Shown one piece after another: positions 60,800 through 64,000 of a stretch of DNA of 64,000 nucleotides. The notes below the pieces were generated by a model. The model worked only from the letters and a program-made list of their open reading frames with translations, had not been told where the DNA came from and did not search any database. The DNA comes from CAWUFC02 sp963921335 (GTDB lineage: Bacteria; Pseudomonadota; Gammaproteobacteria; Pseudomonadales; Halieaceae). The position numbers and the translations under genes were made by a program. The stretch covers positions 434,001-498,000 of the forward strand of contig CAWUFC020000002.1 of NCBI GenBank assembly GCA_963921335.3, written 5' to 3'. Position 1 is the first letter of the stretch. Each line of letters begins with the position of its first letter.

Positions 60800-63313
60800 T
60801 TACTCCCAGACGTAACGGAAGCGAGCTCCAATCACACGACCTTCGTCGTACATTGTGGCATGGGAACCAGCCAGTACGGGTACGTCAAAACCGTAGATAG
60901 ATACCTCTTCGTCGGTCAAGTTACGACCATACAGCATGAGCTCCCAGGCTCCATCCGAACCACGAAGACCGCCGCGCAGATTGTACTTGGTATAGCTGTC
61001 AGTAAGGTCTGCAACGTCCAGGTCACCCTGGGTATCAAACTCATCGCTGTAGTTGGCTTCACCACCGAGGAAGAATTCCAGTCCATTACTGAACAGGTGG
61101 TTGTAGTCAAAGAACAGTGAGGCTGAGTACTCTGGTGCAAAGGTGGTGTTCTCACCTGCCAGGTCATTGTCAGTGAACCCGCCCGGCGTACCACAAAGCG
61201 GATCTACATCAAGCTGGATCGCCGTACAGGGCGCTGTCGGGTAAGCGTCGTATTCAGCATCCAGCCAGGAGCCGTTGGCACCGATACGCAGACCTTCAGT
61301 GGCCTGCCAGAGCAAGTCGGCTTCAATACCCTGAACCGTCACTTCCGCTGCATTGGTGACACCAAAACCCACTCCCTTGAAGATAGAGGTTTGCAGGTTG
61401 GTGTACTCAGTGTGGAACGCCGCCCAGTTCAGAGTCGCGCGACCGTCGCCCAGAGAATGCTTACCACCCAGCTCCCAGGCCTGTACTTCTTCGTCGTCAA
61501 ACTCAAAATCATCCGCGGGATTGGTCGGATCGTAACAGGCTTCCAGAGGCTGACTTGGAATACATGGCCATTCTGCTACCCCAAGGTCACCGGGGTTACC
61601 GTCGTCAGCGCCGGTGAAGCCGCCGCTCTTGAAGCCTTCAGACCAACTGACATAGAGCATGGAGCTGTCGGTAACATCCCATTGCAAGTTGACCGATGGG
61701 ATCCAGGCATCGGTGTCGCGGTCTTCGTTGTAGTTGTAGCGATAGGTATTAAAGTTCTGGGCTTGAATCAGACCAAGGAAAAAGTTATCGCTGGGGACAC
61801 CAATGCCGGTGACGCTGTCACTCAGAGTCTGGATACTTTCGACTTCCTTTTTCTCCTCGGTATAACGCAGGCCGAGAGTCAAACGCACTGAATCCGTGAA
61901 ATTGAACGTACCCTGGCCAAAGATAGCCCAGGAGTCAGCATCCTGTTTAAAGTAGTGGTCCCTTGCTATTTGGTTGGCTGAATAGGCGCCGCCCGTCAGC
62001 AGTGCGAGCAAGTTCTCAACACCCAAGACCGGTGGCACCAGCCCACCCATATTAGTGTCGATCACCACTCTGCGGTCAAATTCCAGCTCATTCTCCTCAT
62101 AGTAGAGGCCAGCAATATAATTGAAACGGCCTTCAGTCGGAGAGGTCAGGCGAATCTCCTGGCTGAACTGCTTGAAGTCCTGATCATCGTCACGAGAGAT
62201 GAACTGAAGCGGCAGCCAGTCCACATCAGCGCCATCCACGTAGTTGTAGGCTGAATAGCCAGTCACTGCGGTAAGCGTGTGCTCTCCAATATACCAATTC
62301 AGGTTGAGTGACATGTTCTGGGTTTCGTTGTCACTTAACTCGGGGTTAATGCCGATAGCGGCACCTGACGAATTCGGTACGGGTTGTAATCCGGGACCAA
62401 AGTTATTGTCTTTGATAATGGTGAACTCTTCTTGGATATCCGTTCCGAAAGTCGGGTAGTAGACATCCATCAAGGTATAAGCAATATCTGCAAAGGCGCT
62501 CCGGTTGGGCACTTGCTCGGCACGCTGTGCCGCATCGAGGTAGAGATTGGCACCAGAGGCCACTCCGGTGCGTTCGTAGTTGGACTCACCGTACTTCAAT
62601 GTGGCATCAAAATTATCACTGGCCTGCCAAACGGCTGAAATTCGCCATACGGTCTCTTCGACTTCAGGCTCATCCTGGTCCAGGAAGGTGTTTTCTACAT
62701 AGCCCTCAGTTTCGCGATACTTGATCGCACCACGCAAGGCGAAGCTGTCGGTCACCGCCCCACTCAACATACCTTCAACGATGTAGCCATCGTTGTCCTC
62801 TACAGAGAGCGCGATATTGCCGTTGAGTTCCTCATCAGTGGTTGGCGATGCGGTAATGACGTTCACCGCACCGGCTACTGTGTTCTTACCAAACAGGGTG
62901 CCCTGCGGTCCGCGCAGCACCTCAACGCGCTGAATATCCATGAAGGGCGAACGATACTGACGACCGCGACCCATGTAGACACCGTCGATGTACATACCCA
63001 CGGATTGTTCAAAGGCCTGGTTGTTGGAAGAACCCATGCCCCGCATATAGATATTGGTGCTCACCGGAGCATCCGAAATAAACAGGTTGGGTACATAGTC
63101 GGCCAGGGCTGCCATATTCGGAATACCGGCATCGGAGATTTTGTCCCCCTGTACCGCCGACACAGAGATAGGCACATCCTGCAGACTCTCTGCCCGTTTC
63201 TGAGCAGTCACGATCACTTCTTCCAATTGCAGCTGTGCAGACGCAAAGGGAGCAGCAACAGCCATAGACAACGCCGCGGCGAGCGCGGACTTGCGGTGCG
63301 GTACGGACATCAT
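60800..63313 (-). CDS. TonB-dependent outer membrane receptor
   Basis: 837 residues. Signal peptide ending ASAQ, TonB-box region LEEVIVTAQKRAESLQDVPIS (in part), plug domain (YMRGMGSSNNQAFEQSVGMYIDGVYMGR in parts, VEVLRGPQGTLFGKNTVAGAVNVITA in parts) and a 22-strand barrel. Belongs to the iron-complex or hydrophobic-substrate receptor group frequent in lipid- and steroid-degrading marine bacteria; no siderophore genes lie nearby, and an AraC regulator is encoded upstream. Substrate unknown. Confidence 0.9.
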   Translation of the reverse strand: MMSVPHRKSALAAALSMAVAAPFASAQLQLEEVIVTAQKRAESLQDVPISVSAVQGDKISDAGIPNMAALADYVPNLFISDAPVSTNIYMRGMGSSNNQAFEQSVGMYIDGVYMGRGRQYRSPFMDIQRVEVLRGPQGTLFGKNTVAGAVNVITASPTTDEELNGNIALSVEDNDGYIVEGMLSGAVTDSFALRGAIKYRETEGYVENTFLDQDEPEVEETVWRISAVWQASDNFDATLKYGESNYERTGVASGANLYLDAAQRAEQVPNRSAFADIAYTLMDVYYPTFGTDIQEEFTIIKDNNFGPGLQPVPNSSGAAIGINPELSDNETQNMSLNLNWYIGEHTLTAVTGYSAYNYVDGADVDWLPLQFISRDDDQDFKQFSQEIRLTSPTEGRFNYIAGLYYEENELEFDRRVVIDTNMGGLVPPVLGVENLLALLTGGAYSANQIARDHYFKQDADSWAIFGQGTFNFTDSVRLTLGLRYTEEKKEVESIQTLSDSVTGIGVPSDNFFLGLIQAQNFNTYRYNYNEDRDTDAWIPSVNLQWDVTDSSMLYVSWSEGFKSGGFTGADDGNPGDLGVAEWPCIPSQPLEACYDPTNPADDFEFDDEEVQAWELGGKHSLGDGRATLNWAAFHTEYTNLQTSIFKGVGFGVTNAAEVTVQGIEADLLWQATEGLRIGANGSWLDAEYDAYPTAPCTAIQLDVDPLCGTPGGFTDNDLAGENTTFAPEYSASLFFDYNHLFSNGLEFFLGGEANYSDEFDTQGDLDVADLTDSYTKYNLRGGLRGSDGAWELMLYGRNLTDEEVSIYGFDVPVLAGSHATMYDEGRVIGARFRYVWE

Positions 63314-63342
63314 TCGACCTCTTGAATGTTATATTTATTAGT

Positions 63343-63370
63343 TGTCAGTCACTGGTTGACAGTGCTGACA
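63343..63370. repeat. Inverted repeat upstream of TonB-receptor gene
   Basis: TGTCAG-T-CACTG-GTTGA-CAGTG-CTGACA: two nested arms of an 11-bp inverted repeat with a single bulged T, ending 30 nt before the receptor ATG at 63313. Possible operator for the adjacent AraC regulator. Confidence 0.45.
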
Positions 63371-63444
63371 TCGCAAATAGTACGACAGCGCGCACAAAGG
63401 AACAATGGGGTTCAAAAATGTGGACCATTGGGATAATGGCTCCT

Positions 63445-64000
63445 TTATTGATTGCGTCGCCACGCCGCCGGAGAGTTTCCCGTCCGCTGCTTGAAGGCCC
63501 TGCCAAAATTAGCCGGATCACTGTAACCAAGACGCCCCGCCACCTCAGCCACCGTGAAGTTGGCCAGACCCAGCATCTGTTCAGCCCGTACTCGCCGGGC
63601 TTGCTCCAGTAGCTCGCGAAAACTTGTATCGGCGGCACGCATGCGACGAATCAGCGTGCGCGGTGTGATATGCAGCTGAGCGGCCACAGCCTCGAGTGTC
63701 GGCGCTGCCTGATTACCGGCGCCAGACTGGCACAGCTCAAAATGATCATGCAAAAGATCCCGGACTTTTTGCACAGGGTCGGCGCTATTACCCTGGGCAC
63801 GAATGATGTCGCGACACTGAGCCAGGTTATTGCGATACATGGCCTCGTCGTATAGCGGCGAGCTCACCCCTGCCCAGGAGCGCGGGACGGCAATCGCATT
63901 GTGAGGTGCATTAAAAACACAGGGTGAACCGTAGGTTTTCGCCAATGACGCCTCATAGGCCGGCGCAGGTGCAGTAAAGCTGATAGTGACCTGCTCGCCG
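63445..64000 (-). CDS. AraC family transcriptional regulator (cut by right edge)
   Basis: C-terminal 185 residues visible; the frame is open to the window edge, so the N-terminus is missing. Two HTH units: AQLHITPRTLIRRMRAADTS and FTVAEVAGRLGYSDPANFGRAFKQRTG (in parts). Ligand-domain type, like the two regulators at 2592 and 15333. Lies upstream of and on the same strand as the TonB receptor; the 131-bp gap holds the inverted repeat at 63343-63370. Confidence 0.87.
   Translation of the reverse strand, partial: GEQVTISFTAPAPAYEASLAKTYGSPCVFNAPHNAIAVPRSWAGVSSPLYDEAMYRNNLAQCRDIIRAQGNSADPVQKVRDLLHDHFELCQSGAGNQAAPTLEAVAAQLHITPRTLIRRMRAADTSFRELLEQARRVRAEQMLGLANFTVAEVAGRLGYSDPANFGRAFKQRTGNSPAAWRRNQ

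Noticed and set aside
1..64000. CRISPR arrays, tRNA and rRNA genes
   Set aside because: No regularly spaced repeats and no cloverleaf or rRNA-like stretches were noticed; intergenic gaps are all under 300 bases.

Overview
The window (GC-rich, mid-to-high 50s percent by eye) looks like a chromosome segment of a heterotrophic, probably marine, gammaproteobacterium. The gene content is dominated by acyl-CoA metabolism: five AMP-forming acyl-CoA ligases, four crotonases, two acyl-CoA dehydrogenases, a thiolase, a CaiB/AMACR-type racemase, three luciferase-like (LLM) oxidoreductases and three AraC regulators with an N-terminal ligand domain. This style is familiar from Halieaceae/OM60-NOR5 and BD1-7 type bacteria. 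The placement is inference from gene content; no rRNA or marker gene is present.

Layout. 1-2.6 kb: a ClsC-like phospholipase D cut by the left edge with a frameshifted signal peptide, divergent from a beta-lactamase/esterase gene interrupted by one in-frame TAA. 2.6-15.2 kb: a long minus-strand catabolic operon (acyl-CoA dehydrogenase, HSD10-like SDR, racemase, three crotonases, LLM oxidoreductase, NUDIX, nitrobindin-like protein, acyl-CoA ligase, FAS1/MaoC-like dehydratase, carboxyltransferase, AraC regulator), bracketed by a second, divergent AraC regulator at 15.3 kb. 16.36-17.2 kb: a REP-associated tyrosine transposase between two 51-bp inverted repeats. 17.2-26.7 kb: an acyl-CoA ligase divergent from a threonine-dehydratase-like gene and hydrolase, followed by a compact operon of ligase, ACAD10/11-like dehydrogenase, phosphotransferase, crotonase and thiolase ending in a clear terminator. 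26.7-30.6 kb: alcohol dehydrogenase, an ECF sigma-factor operon with small proteins, NADAR and a PNPOx-like protein. 30.6-46.3 kb: accessory region with several broken genes (MFS, DUF2855, MATE, lipocalin-like), a ligase, a predicted selenoprotein, GST, LLM, alkylsulfatase, patatin and SDR genes. 46.4-50.5 kb: RND efflux adaptor and pump. 50.5-55.5 kb: ligase, LLM, PepD, TesB. 55.6-60.7 kb: a tight operon of 5-oxoprolinase pxpABC, D-glutamate cyclase, D-amino acid aminotransferase and alanine racemase. 60.8-64 kb: TonB receptor and a third AraC regulator cut by the right edge.

The most interesting feature is at 33806-35983. A thioredoxin-fold (redoxin) gene carries an in-frame TGA exactly where the first cysteine of a WCxxC redox motif is expected, and an 8-bp stem with a GGU loop sits 21 nt after the TGA, as expected for a bacterial SECIS. 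The same frame continues through a DsbD-alpha-like domain and, without a stop, into a YghU-type glutathione transferase. A second notable unit is the D-amino acid/5-oxoproline operon, which suggests D-Ala or other D-amino acids being drained through D-Glu and 5-oxoproline. A third is the split ACAD10/11-like kinase-dehydrogenase pair, which suggests use of 4-hydroxy acids.
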